Shown: positions 1-11,508 of the stretch, in pieces | Layout of the letters: the number at the start of each line of letters is the position of its first letter | How positions within the stretch are numbered: position 1 is the first letter of the stretch | Source of the DNA: Rotaria sordida | Taxonomy: Eukaryota; Rotifera; Eurotatoria; Philodinida; Philodinidae | NCBI GenBank assembly: GCA_905250125.1 | Contig: CAJNOL010000637.1 | Location: forward strand, 52,272 to 116,271 | DNA: 64,000 nucleotides | Direction of reading: 5' to 3' | Notes under the pieces: model-generated | What the model was told of the DNA's origin: nothing | What the model saw: the letters and a program-made list of their open reading frames with translations, nothing else | Databases searched by the model: none | Position numbers and translations under genes: made by a program

Positions 1-416
1 CAAAGACCAATGTATATGCAACATCAACAACAACAACAGCCAGCATTAGCAGGTAAATTTTATTTATTTAAAAATCTTTTTTTTTTTAATTGTATAATTA
101 TTTGTTCAAAGCATCAGAATCTCCAGATTCTCGTAATTTACAACTTTCATCATCATCAGGTTCAACTGTTGGTGTTAAACAACTTAAACAGGAACAGTGT
201 GAATTTAATCAAATGTCATTTGATCCGCATACATTTACTGGTTATTCACCATTTGCTATTAATACACTTATTATGCATCAAGGTTTTGGTGATAATCCAG
301 CAGCATTAAATGCATATTATGCATCACAATTACCACAAACAGCTTTTGTTCCATCATCATCAACGGATTATTATCATCATTCGGCTATGTATGCAACACA
401 ACCAACTGCATTGTGA
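1..416 (+). CDS. Forkhead transcription factor, FoxA-like, C-terminal end (partial)
   Basis: These are the last two exons of a gene that starts before the window. Exon 1-52 reads in frame from base 1 and ends in a glutamine run. A 59-nt GT-AG intron (53-111) follows, and the last exon (112-416) ends at TGA. The C-terminus has YSPFAINTLI, which resembles the conserved HPFSINNLM box of FoxA proteins. The end, TDYYHHSAMYATQPTAL, resembles the FoxA terminal box (SYYQGVYSRP). The forkhead DNA-binding domain lies outside the window, so the family call rests only on these two short C-terminal boxes. FoxA factors are nuclear pioneer regulators of endoderm and gut genes. Another forkhead class is possible. 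Confidence 0.5.
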
Positions 417-1112
417 AAAAAGAAAAGAAAACTGTTTTTTTTTTATTTGTGTTTTGTTTCGTTTTCTCGTGTTTTTCTTTTTCATATGTCTACCTGTAGA
501 TATTTGACACATACACATTCCATCTTATACACATCCCTGCGATGTCGCTTGACTTCTCTTTTTTCTTCTCTTGATCTATTTCGCTTTCTCTCTCTTTTTT
601 TTTTGTGCTGCATACTTACCCTTTAAATCATTTTGTTCATCGTCATTCCCTTTCTATCCTCCTATTCGCTACATATAATACAGAGAATTCTATTTTGTAT
701 TTTGTTCTTGATCTTTATATGAGAAAAAAAGAAAAAAAGAAAAAGAAATTATTGTCAGTTTTTTTTGTTTTTGTTTCGTCTAAATACCGATGGAATGTAC
801 AATCTCACGAGATATGAATTTTATTATAATACTTAAATGTTTTGTTAAATAAATTATTTGACAAATGATTATATTCTTAATTATTTTCGAATAATGCAAA
901 ATCAAGTAGAAGATCATGAAAAGGAAAGTTTTTATGTAAGCTGTTTTGAATTAATAGAAAAAAATATATATATAGAGACATTAGAGTTTTAAATGAAGTG
1001 GTAGTTGATCAAATATTGTTACAAATAGTATATGTAAGTAAATATTGTCTTATGAAACGTGTGCTTCTAATCGATAGTTATAGAACATGCATAAAAGAGA
1101 AAATTGCCATTT
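417..1112. other. 3' flank of the forkhead-like gene, no gene seen
   Basis: Pyrimidine-rich runs at 430-610 followed by AT-rich sequence with an AATAAA-like stretch near 848. This is probably the 3' UTR and flank of the preceding gene. A 70-codon ORF here (605-817) is lysine- and phenylalanine-rich low-complexity sequence and is not supported as a gene. Confidence 0.4.
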
Positions 1113-1934
1113 GACCACCAAAAAAAATAGATTTGATCACCAAAATATGTTTGCTACGAAATGATCACCAAAAAAAATATAGGTTTGATCACCAAAATTT
1201 TTTGCTTGTGAAATGATCACTTCTCATTTGTATTCAATGAATTTCTATCTTATAAGCGAATTAATCTATCGGACGGGATTAATCAACAATAATCTCGTTT
1301 GATGAATATAATTCCATTAACTCAGAACAATTATAAAGAATGTCTCAGTATCATCAGAACACAGAACATTAGAAAATGTCAAATAATGAATGGACATTGC
1401 AGTACACAATGAAGTCATACGATGAACCAAGAGATATCGTAAAATCGTAGTTCAACGTATGGCAATATCGACGATCGTATTTAAATAATCATTCCAAATA
1501 TTTATTTAAATACAATGAATATAGAAAGCATCCATTATGCAAGTTTGACATCAAAATTATTATGCCTGATGATAATATAGATTCGATAAGAATTATATCT
1601 CAAAGTGTAGATAAACATGACCAAAATGAACGGGATCATAACAACACGTTTATCATCTACAGTTCGTGAATAGGTATCTAATGATATTAAATGTGGATTA
1701 TCTCAAACTCAACTTAAAGCATCATTGACTATAGCTCATTCAGAATACTCAATTATTGAAGATAAATTACGAAGTTTTGTTATTTATGAACGATGAAAAG
1801 ATAGCCCAAAATTTTTTTCTGTTCATGATTTACGAAACTGGTGTAATTAGCACAGAGATGGATCATAATTACATTCTACCTATGTTCCATTAATAAATTT
1901 GGTGATCATTTCGCAGCAAACACATTTTGGTGAT
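1113..1934 (+). mobile_element. Decayed, shortened MULE-type DNA transposon with inverted termini
   Basis: The left end (1134-1170, TGATCACCAAAATATGTTTG and following) is the inverse of the right end (1900-1933). The left end also carries two direct copies of a TGATCACCAAAA-type unit (about 1108-1150 and 1160-1197). Between the ends, a frame from 1377 reads MSNNEWTLQY, then a stop, then VWQYRRSYLNN, HPLCKFDIKI and DKHDQNERDHN. That Cys/His spacing is typical of the N-terminal zinc-binding region of MULE transposases. A second frame from about 1655 reads a helical segment with internal stops, ending near FSVHDLRNWC. The catalytic domain is absent. I infer an internally deleted, dead derivative. 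Confidence 0.55.
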
Positions 1935-3426
1935 AAAAAAATATTCATACCCTACATAAAGTATTTCTTTTGATTTAAACTTGAAAATTGCTTACTAATA
2001 TTTTTATTGATTAATCACTCTGTTTGATCAAACTAGTTTCGATTAGTAATAGGATTAAATGAATTTTGTGTTCTTGATATCAAGTTTTTTTGTTTTAGAT
2101 TTTTAATTTATCGAATAATTATTTTTCTTTCTGTAAATTGAGAAATATTCTACAGTTTTACAATATAATATCATTTTAAACATTGAATTAAGTTTGTATG
2201 ATTTTATTTGAAATCTGAACATGAAATTAGTAAAACAGAGATTATGTAGAATAATTTATGAAAAAATAAAATTTATGAGGATATTGTAGAAATGAAACAG
2301 AAAGTTTAATTTTTTTCAAACAAATAAGATAATGATACTGAAACAAATCATAAAATTTTATTTCTATAACACTTTACCTTCTATTTAGAAAAAACAAGAG
2401 TCAGGTACAACCTTTTTATCAAAAGCGTATTGCTGATAAGACATTGATTGAATTCGAAATATTTTAACTTTTTTCGTTGAATATTTGTTTTAGATGCAAT
2501 TACCAATCATAATTATAATCAACAAGAAAATGTTATCATTTTTCTAAATAAAAAGATATATACAAATGATGTAAAGTTCTAGGAAGTATCTAGACTCATG
2601 CGAAAGTATCAAACAGTTAGTATTACTAAATTAAAATTAATAAAACCATCAGTATCGAAATAAAAATATTACACAAACAAAATATATGTTTATAAATAAA
2701 AGGTTTATGTTCTAAAAGATCCCTATCGTAATTTCTTTTTACAGGTACAAGGGATTTTGTTTGATTAAGAGATCTTGTAATTCGATTGTTTACTAATAGT
2801 CTGAGTTAAGTTCAGGTAAAAATATATGCTTCGAATTTATTAAATTCAATAAACAGTATGTTCACTCATTTTTCTATCAGAATTATTGAGTTTGCTGTTC
2901 GTTTTATTTTAAAATGAAACGTATAGTACTACATTATTCTACATACTGACATCTACGGAAATTCTTCTGAGATAATTTCTATATTCAAAAACCCAAGTCA
3001 GCCCGTACGCTCTTTGCTGTCTTACCAGTGGTTTATTTATAAAAGACTTTTTTTTAATTTTCACAGTTAGAAAAAGGTTTTATTTCGTTCAAATGATTGT
3101 CAGGATAAAAGCACTTGAGTAGACAATAACAACAACTGGAAGACAAATAATTAAACAGTAGTTTCATAAAAAAAACGACAAGATATCATATCGCATAAAT
3201 GTTTCAAAGAATTTACAATTCTTATAAGGACAGCAAATGAAATATTAAAGAAATTTTCTGAATAATGTAAAGATGGATAAGAAGTGTGACAGTTACTATT
3301 TCATAATGCAAAAAAGAAAATGAACTTTATGCTTTGACAAAGCTGCAACACTAATTTCATACATAACTAATAAGATAAATAAATACCATAAATCTTATGA
3401 ATAAGTATTAACATATAGATAAAATA
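1935..3426. other. Gene-free AT-rich stretch
   Basis: No ORF with recognisable content and no RNA gene seen. The sequence is AT-rich throughout. The last part is the 3' flank of the minus-strand gene ending at 3427. Confidence 0.5.
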
Positions 3427-4645
3427 TTAATAATAATCATCGTATTCATCATCGAAGTGATTTTTACTGTTTAATTCACTGTTTATTTCAGCCATGACAG
3501 AAGCAGTTCTTTGATCAGTTTCATCTTCATTTCGTCTAAAATACAGGACCTTATCATGCTTGTGTGACAATATAAAATAGTAGTGCGAAGTGAACCATAT
3601 ACTTACCGAGCTTTTTTACTTCGACTACGGGCAGCCCGTTTTTGTCCACCGACATGTTTGGCACCAACACGTTTCCAAAACCGATTAAATTTTTCTAGTT
3701 TGTTTTCAAAAAAAGCAGCAATCATGGCTCCTTGGACATAAATATCAGTAAAACATATAATGAATGGCATTACTTACCTTTTACAATTTCAAATCGTTCA
3801 TCTTCTACTTTTAATGCTTCACCATTAATTATTTCTTCTTCTGAATACAGCTTACGAATTAACTTACAATGAATGGCAGTTATTGATAAATTAGGAGATA
3901 TTGAATCGAAGAGATTTTTTTCCTTATATTTCTATTATTAAAGCCAAGTCAAAAAAAATTAATATAACAATGATCGATTACTCACGTAGATTGATAATTC
4001 AACTGGTTTGTTAGCCGATACTTGATCCTATATAGAACGAAATTTACAGAAGAAGGTAAGATTATAGAAATTCACAGGTTTATTTGCATGAAGTAATGAA
4101 ATCATCATTTTTTGAATTTTTTCATTACTTTTACAAAGTCCTTGAAAACCATCAACAAGTAATTCTTGTTGTTTCATAACAGTTTTCAAACAATTGGTAA
4201 TATCATTCGTTTGCTTTCCATGATCAAGTGGAGCTTCAGCATGTTTTCGCTTAATTGATGGTGATGACGAAGGAATATAATCTAAACAAATAAAAATCTT
4301 TTTCACTATAGATTGATATTATTAAAGGTAGAACTAACCATGATCATAAGTTGTAATTCTTGAAGAAACATTTCGATGATAGGAATTCGATTCGAAAAGG
4401 TCACAATCTGATGAATACGGTTGGATAGCATCTGAACATAATACATCTACCCTATGAAAGATGAAACTATACCAATTTTACCGCGATCATTTTGTGTATG
4501 ATGCTGTTGTTGTCTGCATTGTTGTGAAAAAAAAATGAGCTGATGATGGAAGTGTATGTCGTGCTGTTAAAGGCGAATTTGTACGTGGTTGAGTTAATGA
4601 ATTATTAGTAGTTGTTGTGCTAAGAGAAGTTCTTTGGGGATACAT
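3427..4645 (-). CDS. Uncharacterised protein with a BEN-like region, seven exons
   Basis: The start ATG is at 4645-4643 (MYPQRTSLSTTTTNNS). Approximate exons are 4645-4476, 4436-4344, 4282-4075, 4025-3988, 3935-3783, 3735-3607 and 3537-3427, all joined by short GT-AG introns. The N-terminal half is Ser/Thr/Gln-rich and looks disordered. A middle helical segment (NCLKTVMKQQELLVDG) could be a coiled coil. The C-terminal half, from AIHCKLIRKLYSEEE through ERFEIVKAMIAAFFENK to RFWKRVGAKHVGG, resembles the five-helix BEN domain, a DNA- or protein-binding fold of chromatin factors. It is followed by the basic stretch RAARSRSKKAR and an acidic tail ending DDEYDDYY. The BEN assignment is by eye only. 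The exon structure is better supported than the function. Confidence 0.55.
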
Positions 4646-4698
4646 ATTTCAATGTACAATAAAACGTGAATCTATCTGAAAAAAATCTGACTTCTTCC

Positions 4699-4884
4699 TA
4701 GTGGCGTAACCAAGGTAGGGCATGAGTGGGCAGCGGCCCCTCACACAAGGTCTCTGTCGACACACCGATGGGAAAAAATATTAAATAAATACATAGACAT
4801 TTTCGTTGTCCTAGCATAGTAGAGTCATTTTGTAAGCGAGTGGGACGCCGCCCACCCGCTCATGATTTTCTGGTTACGCCACTA
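4699..4884. mobile_element. hAT-type MITE, 186 bp, with 8-bp target duplication
   Basis: The ends are TAGTGGCGTAACCA and its inverse TGGTTACGCCACTA. Imperfect subterminal pairing continues inward (CATGAGTGGGCAGCGGCC against GGACGCCGCCCACCCGCTCA). The flanks are CTTCTTCC (4691-4698) and CTTGTTCC (4885-4892), an 8-bp direct repeat with one mismatch, which is the target-site length of hAT elements. There is no coding capacity. It lies 54 bp upstream of the ATG of the BEN-like gene, so it may sit in that gene's promoter or 5' UTR. Confidence 0.7.
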
Positions 4885-5039
4885 CTTGTTCCATACAGAA
4901 TAGAGAACCTGAAGAAACAGTCAAAAGGAAATTTGAAATATAAGAAAATGAACAAGATCAGTTAGAATATATCGAAGTAATATAAAGAATGGCTTGAGTA
5001 AAAAGAAACAGCATCAGTAGAGCACACAAGACCGAAAAA

Positions 5040-6360
5040 TTTTCAATCAAATGATCCAATATATATATATATAAAACAATTGTTTCACATTTAATCATGT
5101 TCAAGTTCATGATCAACATTAGATGTAAGGATAATATCATCATCAAATGAAAGAAAAATCGATTTTCGAAGTAAAGAAGAACATGGATATATACGAACGA
5201 TAATTGAAGAAGAGTGGACGCAATAAAAGTATTGATTGATTCTATCTGGCCATGAGCTGATACTATCATCTAGATTGAGATGTTTTGATAGTGAAAAAGA
5301 AGAACATCACTTTTGTTTAACAAAAAGAAACTTTTCATTACGATATGAAAAGAAGAGTAAGATTTCGCCAAAGCAAACCAGTTTAGAACAGGAAGAGTTA
5401 TATAAGCATACTCGATAACTAACAGATGTTTTTCGCAACTTATATGAAAGTGAATGATAAACGGCAATACCTAAATGCAAACGATCATAAGAGCTAATAT
5501 CTTCAGCAGCTGCATGATTAAAAAAGCGAAAAAAAAGGATAAGTAAATTGTTCATCATATTCTTTGGTAACATTGTGATCAAAAAAATTATTTTTTAAAA
5601 AATGATTTGGTGTACGCTTAACTTTTCTGAAGTGAATGAATCGATCGATGGAATACCAAAAGCTCATTTGACTACCTAATGATATTGTTTCATGGCTCAT
5701 TTTTGCTAAGTGATTTAGTGAACTCTCAATATTGAATATATTGTGAACAGCTAACGCACTATGGTTATGGCACTGTCTCCACAAATGAACTAGAAACTGA
5801 GTCGATAGAAGTTCAGGACAGGCCCCATAAAATTAATGGAAACTGATCTAAGCAACATTCGATAAAAGGACGCATTGCATATATGTTTGACTGATTATAA
5901 AAAAAGATCAATGTACGCAAATTAACAAAAAATAAAGAAAAATGTCGAACGATAGCAGAAGGAAAAGATTTTTCAAGATGTATGAGAAGTGGAAGAGATA
6001 TATAAAGAAAAAAAATTTCCATTTGACTAGCTTTCCATTGATTAAACATTGATAAGTTTTTCGGACGTTGATTAAAGGTATGTGGATAAAGAAGATCAGA
6101 AAGATAAACATTTGCTTTTTCAATAGCAAATTTCGGTAATAAATCAATCCACTGTGTAATAAGTACAGGTAAATGAACTTGCAAACATACATGAAAATAA
6201 TCAAATACACATTGAGTTGGAATTGACAAGATGGTGGATAAAGGTGATTTTCCTAGAACTCCAAATAGTCGAATTTTTGTCTTGGAGGCTGCGATTAAAC
6301 TACCACAATAATCAATATTTTCTTGAGTTCGAGGTTCAGAACGAGTTGCTTGATATTCCT
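5040..6360 (-). pseudogene. Broken DUF4218-type (CACTA-like) transposase
   Basis: Several minus-strand frames join across frameshifts and stops into one protein relic. In order: NIDYCGSLIAASKTKIR (near 6300), CVFDYFHVCLQVHLPVL, FNQRPKNLSMFNQWKASQME, LYISLPLLIHLEKSFPSA, YAMRPFIECCLDQFPLI, then SLVHLWRQCHNHSALAVHNI (5780-5720), FNIESSLNHLAKMSHETISL, and a C-terminal beta-rich part (LGIAVYHSLSY, SKLVCFGEILLFFSYRNEKF). The order matches the DUF4218 transposase group: a box of the form K.KATEFR..LLY..P, then a box N.HSL.HL.D...FG.L..FSAF.FE. The reading frame breaks near 5813, 5518 and 5300, so it is not functional. The N-terminal part runs into the GT-rich inverted repeat at 6371-6479, and a possible fragment continues to about 6713. 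Confidence 0.6.
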
Positions 6361-6370
6361 GCCATGAATA

Positions 6371-6479
6371 GAGGGTGTGGATGTGGAGTGTAGGTGTGGA
6401 TGTGGGGTGTGGGTGTGGCTGAAAAGAAAGTCCACATCCACACATCCCACCCACCCATACCCCACACCTACACCCTCAC
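6371..6479. repeat. GT/CA-rich inverted repeat resembling telomere-like sequence
   Basis: The left arm (6371-6420) is built from GTGTGG and GTGTAG units with one TGTGGG. The right arm (6431-6479) is the CA-rich counterpart, separated by an 11-nt spacer (GAAAAGAAAGT region). The arms pair imperfectly. The composition is very unlike the AT-rich surroundings. From memory, TGTGGG is the telomeric unit reported for bdelloid rotifers, so this may be a degenerate interstitial telomeric insertion. It could also be an ordinary GT minisatellite hairpin. Confidence 0.5.
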
Positions 6480-7700
6480 GTGTTGCATTCATTAATAAAA
6501 GATGTTTCTAAAAAGAAATCACAGCTAATATTTACATGCAAAGTATTGTAATATTACGTTATGATCAGGTAATTCAAAATTATTTTTCAAAAAATAACAG
6601 TGTATGTATATAAATAAAAAATCTGTTTCATTCAAAATATTCCTAGAATTTTCATTGACTAAACGATCGAATACTTTGCTAACATTCATTGCTAAATAAT
6701 ATAATACCAACAATCAAAAGAAAAATGAAAGCCAGAATAAAAATCGATGACTTCGTGTTGTAACAGCTTCGTTTATTTATAATAACCTAAAATACATTAA
6801 TTCCTTATCATGTAAATATAGGAAATATAGAAAACTGTAAAGATTTACTTGTGTCTTTCTTTAAATTTAAGTGATCAACTACACATCCACAATAACAGAT
6901 TCACACAAAATCAAACAAGTGCACATCAATAAAGAACTACAATTGTTTCTTTGTCTAAAGAAGAAGAAGACACGTGGGAGACAATGATGTAGAAAAAGTA
7001 TAGAGGACAATAACATCGAAAAAAATTATTCGCTTTAAATGAGATATTTGCGAAATCTACCCTAAATTAGGGATAGTACGTTCGAATCAGAAAAATATTG
7101 GGAACTTTTTTATATAGCTATGAGCATTTTTCAACAAATAAGATTTTTAGAAAATTAAAAGTATTCCGGTCGATTCTTACAATAAATGTAAAGCGAAAAT
7201 TGATCTTTTAATAAGTACTATGTGATTATCTTTCATAACGCTTTTAGAGTCATCATTATTATCATCATATATGTTTCTCAGAAAATATCATCCAATTAAG
7301 TATGCGGGTAACATTCCAATTCATAAAAATGACTAATAATTACATCAGTTAAAAATCAACTATTAACTTAAAAAAATATCTGAATACTATACTATATCTT
7401 TTGCAATGATATTTATGTATTGATAAATTCTTATCAATACTTCCATCATCTTGAAACAATGTCATTAAGAATAATCCATAGGCATGAAGCACTTTTGTGT
7501 TGTCCTAAGTTGATAAACATAGTAGATATTTTCGAATATTATCTGAAGATTTCTTCTCAAATTTTTGATAAATATGACATGGAGTATAGCCGGTTGCTAA
7601 GAAATGGATAGTAAGCAGGACGGTTCTCTCATTCTCCAGAATCCAGTTAGGCATCAAGAAAGATAAATGTGGAAACCTCGGATTTATATCCGAGAGTTAT
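6480..7700. other. Gene-free stretch
   Basis: Apart from a possible 62-codon fragment of the transposase relic (6525-6713, minus), I see only AT-rich sequence with no coding pattern or RNA gene. Confidence 0.45.
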
Positions 7701-8453
7701 GTGTACTTCAAAAAGTGAATGAGACGGATTAGTCACGCTAGCATGTGTGAACATAAAAATTAACCTGGCAAACCTTGTCTATAAACACTTGATTTCTATT
7801 GGCTACTGCTCAACCAATAGGATTTGGAGCGAATACAGCTCAGATTTGAACTCTTCACCTTGATTTACCCTAAGAAACTCGTTTTTCCTATAACTTGATT
7901 TCTATTGGTTACTGTTCAGCCAATAGGATTTCGAGGCAAACGGATTTTAGATTGCAGTTCTTCGACCCATAAAACCTCGAACTATCATCTCTGTGATCGA
8001 AAAACAGAGCTCTAATTGTGGATCAATTAGAGTGTGGACACATACAGAACCAATTCTCGTTTAATTATCTTTGCAATAGATGAGTTAATCTTCTTGTTTC
8101 TTTATGTTTTATATACCATTTTGTAGCTCGTGAAATTCTCTATCGAATGGTATATAATAGTTGGGATTTTGTTTGACTATGATAGGAAAAGTATTTTACG
8201 AAAGCCGGGATGGGTCGATCTTCCCATAGAAAGGTATAGGGAAAAACCACTATTTTTGCAATAACTCACGAATGGCTCGGCCAATGATTCTCATCTTCGA
8301 ACTCGACCGAGATATTGTTGAGACTAAACTGTGCAGAAAATTTCATCGCGATCTGACTCTCCTTTCAAAAGTTATCGTGTAAACGGACGGCCGGCCGGCC
8401 GGACGGACGGACATACTGACCGATTCTAGAGTGTACTCACTTTTTGAGTACAC
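7701..8453. mobile_element. Short-TIR non-autonomous element, about 750 bp
   Basis: The left end GTGTACTTCAAAAAGTGA (7701) is inverse to the right end TCACTTTTTGAGTACAC (8437-8453). Inside is a 43-bp direct repeat in two copies (about 7787-7829 and 7893-7935), each containing CTATTGGYTACTGYTCARCC. Near the right end is a GGCCGGCCGGCC then (GGAC)n run (8386-8411). There is no ORF with transposase similarity. The sharp local GC rise and structured ends suggest a repeat family, but no second full copy is in the window. Confidence 0.45.
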
Positions 8454-8536
8454 AAAAAAGATACCCTATGCCCACGTCTGAAACCGGTAGATTTGAGCTT
8501 CGTTAACAAATATCTCGCCTATGAGATCCTAACAAA

Positions 8537-8662
8537 CCAGACAAGATTGTTGTGACTCACAATCACGATCGCGATGAGCACAAGTCATGATTGTGAGCAT
8601 GACCGTGATTAAAAGTTCGTGATCGTTATGTGATCGTGACCAAAAAACTGGTCACGTCCAGA
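8537..8662. repeat. Imperfect GATCGTGAC / GTCACGATC cluster
   Basis: Several direct and inverted copies of TCACGATCGCGATGA-like, GATTGTGA and GATCGTGAC motifs lie within about 125 bp. The cluster can fold on itself. No coding content. Confidence 0.4.
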
Positions 8663-8693
8663 GCTAGACATGACTATGTTCAGAATTCATGGG

Positions 8694-9040
8694 ACACTAG
8701 ATCTACTTGCCAAGTTTTTCCGAGATATTTTCTCGTCATCTAATAGATCTCAATCAAATCTATCTACGAGCAAACAATCTAGAGTAAGTCTATTTATTTC
8801 AGATAATAAAAATGTTTCTACCATCATGATAACATATACATGTGCATCATATCATACATGATGTCATTCTTATTGTTACGTAGACTAGACCTGCTTGTCC
8901 ACTTTTTTAATTAAGATGTTTTATCATCATTCCATAGATTTCAATCAGATCTATCGATTAGTAAACAATCCAGAATGAATCTACATGTTTTAGATAATAA
9001 AAAGTTTTATATAATCATTGTAATGTATGGATTTTCTATG
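8694..9040. repeat. Diverged tandem duplication, two copies of about 160 bp
   Basis: The copy at 8694-8850 and the copy at 8887-9040 share ordered blocks: TAGATCTCAATCAAATCTAT against TAGATTTCAATCAGATCTAT, then AGYAAACAATCYAGA, then TTTYAGATAATAAAAA. The spacing is conserved with a period of about 193 bp. The function is unknown. Confidence 0.55.
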
Positions 9041-10060
9041 TAAATACATATAGTGTGATAATGCAGTTTCGATATGAAAGAAAGCAATAGAACTAACTTT
9101 TTTCATACATTTATTTCTATGTCATTTGATAGAGATGTAAAAGAACTTCAATTCGATATATAAATAGACTAAACATGAGAATGAAAGAGTGAAGCAATAA
9201 GCTTTAAACCACTCCGTATCCTAATACTTTTGAGAGCATGGAATATATAGAAAAGAAGGATAAGTAAATCGAGTCGCATGCAATGTGGGAAGCATCAAAT
9301 GGTCTGATTTTGTTAGAAATATACATCTGACATCCAAACTGATAAAATGAGAAAGACAAAGTCGAGTTCTGGCAGCGGGCCATTTTCGATTCTTAACGAC
9401 CCCCCCCCCCATTTCACAGTTACACCATTTTGTTCAGAATTGAATTCTACATCCGATGGCACAATAGTAAATTTTTCATAGAGCAAGCCTAGCTTTTAAC
9501 AACATTGTTTTCTAAAATGTACCGTTAATCGAAGACAGGTGTCAGGTTCGAACCATTTTTTCGTGAATAACAGTATCAGGGACCTTGAAAAGGTCATGGA
9601 AGGGTAGACCACAAAAGTCTCTATCTATTGGAATTAAATGCTGTATTTTTAGCAGTGGCTTTGATGAGCAAAAGCTTGCACTAATTGATAATTGGCAGCA
9701 GAAAATAGAGAATCGCAGTTGAATGATTATGTAGGTATAAATCTTTTCAAGTAGACACTGCGAAAAAAAACATATTTGAAAAACAAAGTAGACAATTTGG
9801 TAGAGCTCGAAATTCTCCATCTTTTAATATAAAAATGAATATATTTCTTGAACAGGAAACAAACGAAAAAAAGCAAAAACATTTTGGTACAATTTTGTTA
9901 TGGCCCACCCGTTTGCATGGCAAGATTTTTATCGAAATAATAAGCAATGAAAGACTTAATAAGAAGCACAACTTTCAATACTGTCCATGGAGTAGCTGAT
10001 GTGAGAAATAGTATATTGTCGATATTTTTTGAGGTGTAAGTGTGCGTGTAATGAAATAAA
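9041..10060. other. Gene-free stretch with a poly-C tract
   Basis: No gene is recognised. It contains an uninterrupted run of 11 C at 9400-9410 in otherwise AT-rich DNA. Confidence 0.4.
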
Positions 10061-10069
10061 ACAAAGAAG

Positions 10070-10450
10070 GTTTGCAGGACGTTTCGGGCCTCTGAAAATT
10101 TCTATTTTTTTAGCCGAAAGCAGAAACCTTAAAAAAGGTTCTGGACATAAAAATGGCTCTGACGTCTTCGTCGAAACTTTTTCCCGATCAGAGCCCTTTT
10201 TTCAGAGTTTCGGCTGCCGAATAAAATACAAAACCTTTTAGAAGCCTAAAAAGTTCTGCGAACATCTTTTTATTTTTTTTCCAGAACACCCACAACCCTG
10301 CTTCATATACACTTGGCGGGACGCACACTTCAATTGATTTGGTCCCGTCCCATTCCGTCCTATGCTGTTCTGCTACATTTTCAATTTTATGGTTCCATCT
10401 CGTCCTGCTTCAGGACGGGACGGGGTAGGCCTCGTCCCGTAGAGCTCTGG
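10070..10450. repeat. Foldback and GC-rich repeat pair
   Basis: At 10070-10245 the arms TTAGCCGAAA and TTTCGGCTG, with an inner GGCTCTGA/TCAGAGCC pair, form a hairpin-like repeat. At 10315-10445 a second block contains repeated GTCCCGTCCC and CGTCCTGCTTC motifs in both orientations. Both differ in base composition from their surroundings and look like short non-autonomous repeats. Confidence 0.4.
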
Positions 10451-11508
10451 ATCATACAATGAACTCCAATTCCATTCCAAAACATCAAAAATTAACCATG
10501 TATTTGGTAAAAAGTAGTGCAGTAGACAGTCCTTTTCAGGTTAAAAAGCTTAATGCGAAAAACAAAAGGGTTGTCCATCATAATTCTTTTTATACTTAAG
10601 TCATCGGAACAGAATTGTGTTTCTGACCTATGCTCTAGACGAAGTTTATGCACAAAAATTTTCAAACCTTCAGCATTTATATTGACTGAGATCCTCAAAT
10701 GATTTTTACTTTTGTAATTTAATCTTAGGACTATACACATTCTGTCTAAATATAAAAAATAATTGATGAGCATACAAAATACTATAGATGTACGGCATCA
10801 GATCTGTTATATAAAACTTTATTATCTTAGAAGAAAAAGAAAAATTATCAAAGTTAATAACTTGTATAGAATAAACTACATTTATACAAAAGAAAGCCAT
10901 TGAGATAACAGGTGCAACTAAATACTCATTACCCTGTTCTCAATTTTCATGGTATTAATTGCTTAGCAGAATTAATTCACTCCATATACCATCAAATTAA
11001 AAACTAATTTTTATAGGTAAAAATAACTTTATTTTAATGCTGTTAGTATATCTAGTGCAATCAATTCCACCCTACATAGATAACAATGTTATATGGAAAA
11101 GGAAATGATCTTAAAAATAAATCAAAGCAATTCGTGTTTAATGAACATGAAAAGCATCGATTGTGTTATTGTCTGGTTTTTTTGTTTTTGTTTTTGTTTT
11201 TCACATTTTTACATAACCATCTGTGAAAGCACGAAATAGTTAATAAAGTAACAAAAAGAAAAGAAGAAAAATCATCTTACAAAAATCGAATAACCTGATG
11301 TTTGTACATATTCAACAAGAGAGAATCAAGAATAGATCACATAGGAACGAAGAAAAAAAAGAAGAAAAATTTTCAATCACATATGTGCACATTTCTTGAT
11401 CTTTTCATTCTTTTTTTTGTAACCTAATTTCAAATGCATGTTTAACATAATAGTAAAATCTAGACTTAAAAAGAGAAATACAAAAAAACAGAAAAGTCTC
11501 GAAATTTA
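10451..11508. other. 3' flank of the ADAD-like gene
   Basis: AT-rich, with two short minus-strand ORFs that show no domain features. The part next to 11509 is probably the 3' UTR of the ADAD-like gene. Confidence 0.4.

Noticed and set aside
605-817. 70-codon plus-strand ORF
   Set aside because: Low-complexity Lys/Phe/Val composition from homopolymer tracts in the 3' flank, with no domain.
5236-5418. Plus-strand ORF over the transposase relic
   Set aside because: It is the antisense shadow of the decayed minus-strand transposase.
9541-9560. GGTTCGAACC as a possible tRNA T-arm
   Set aside because: No A-box, acceptor stem or anticodon stem can be placed around it. No tRNA was found in the window.
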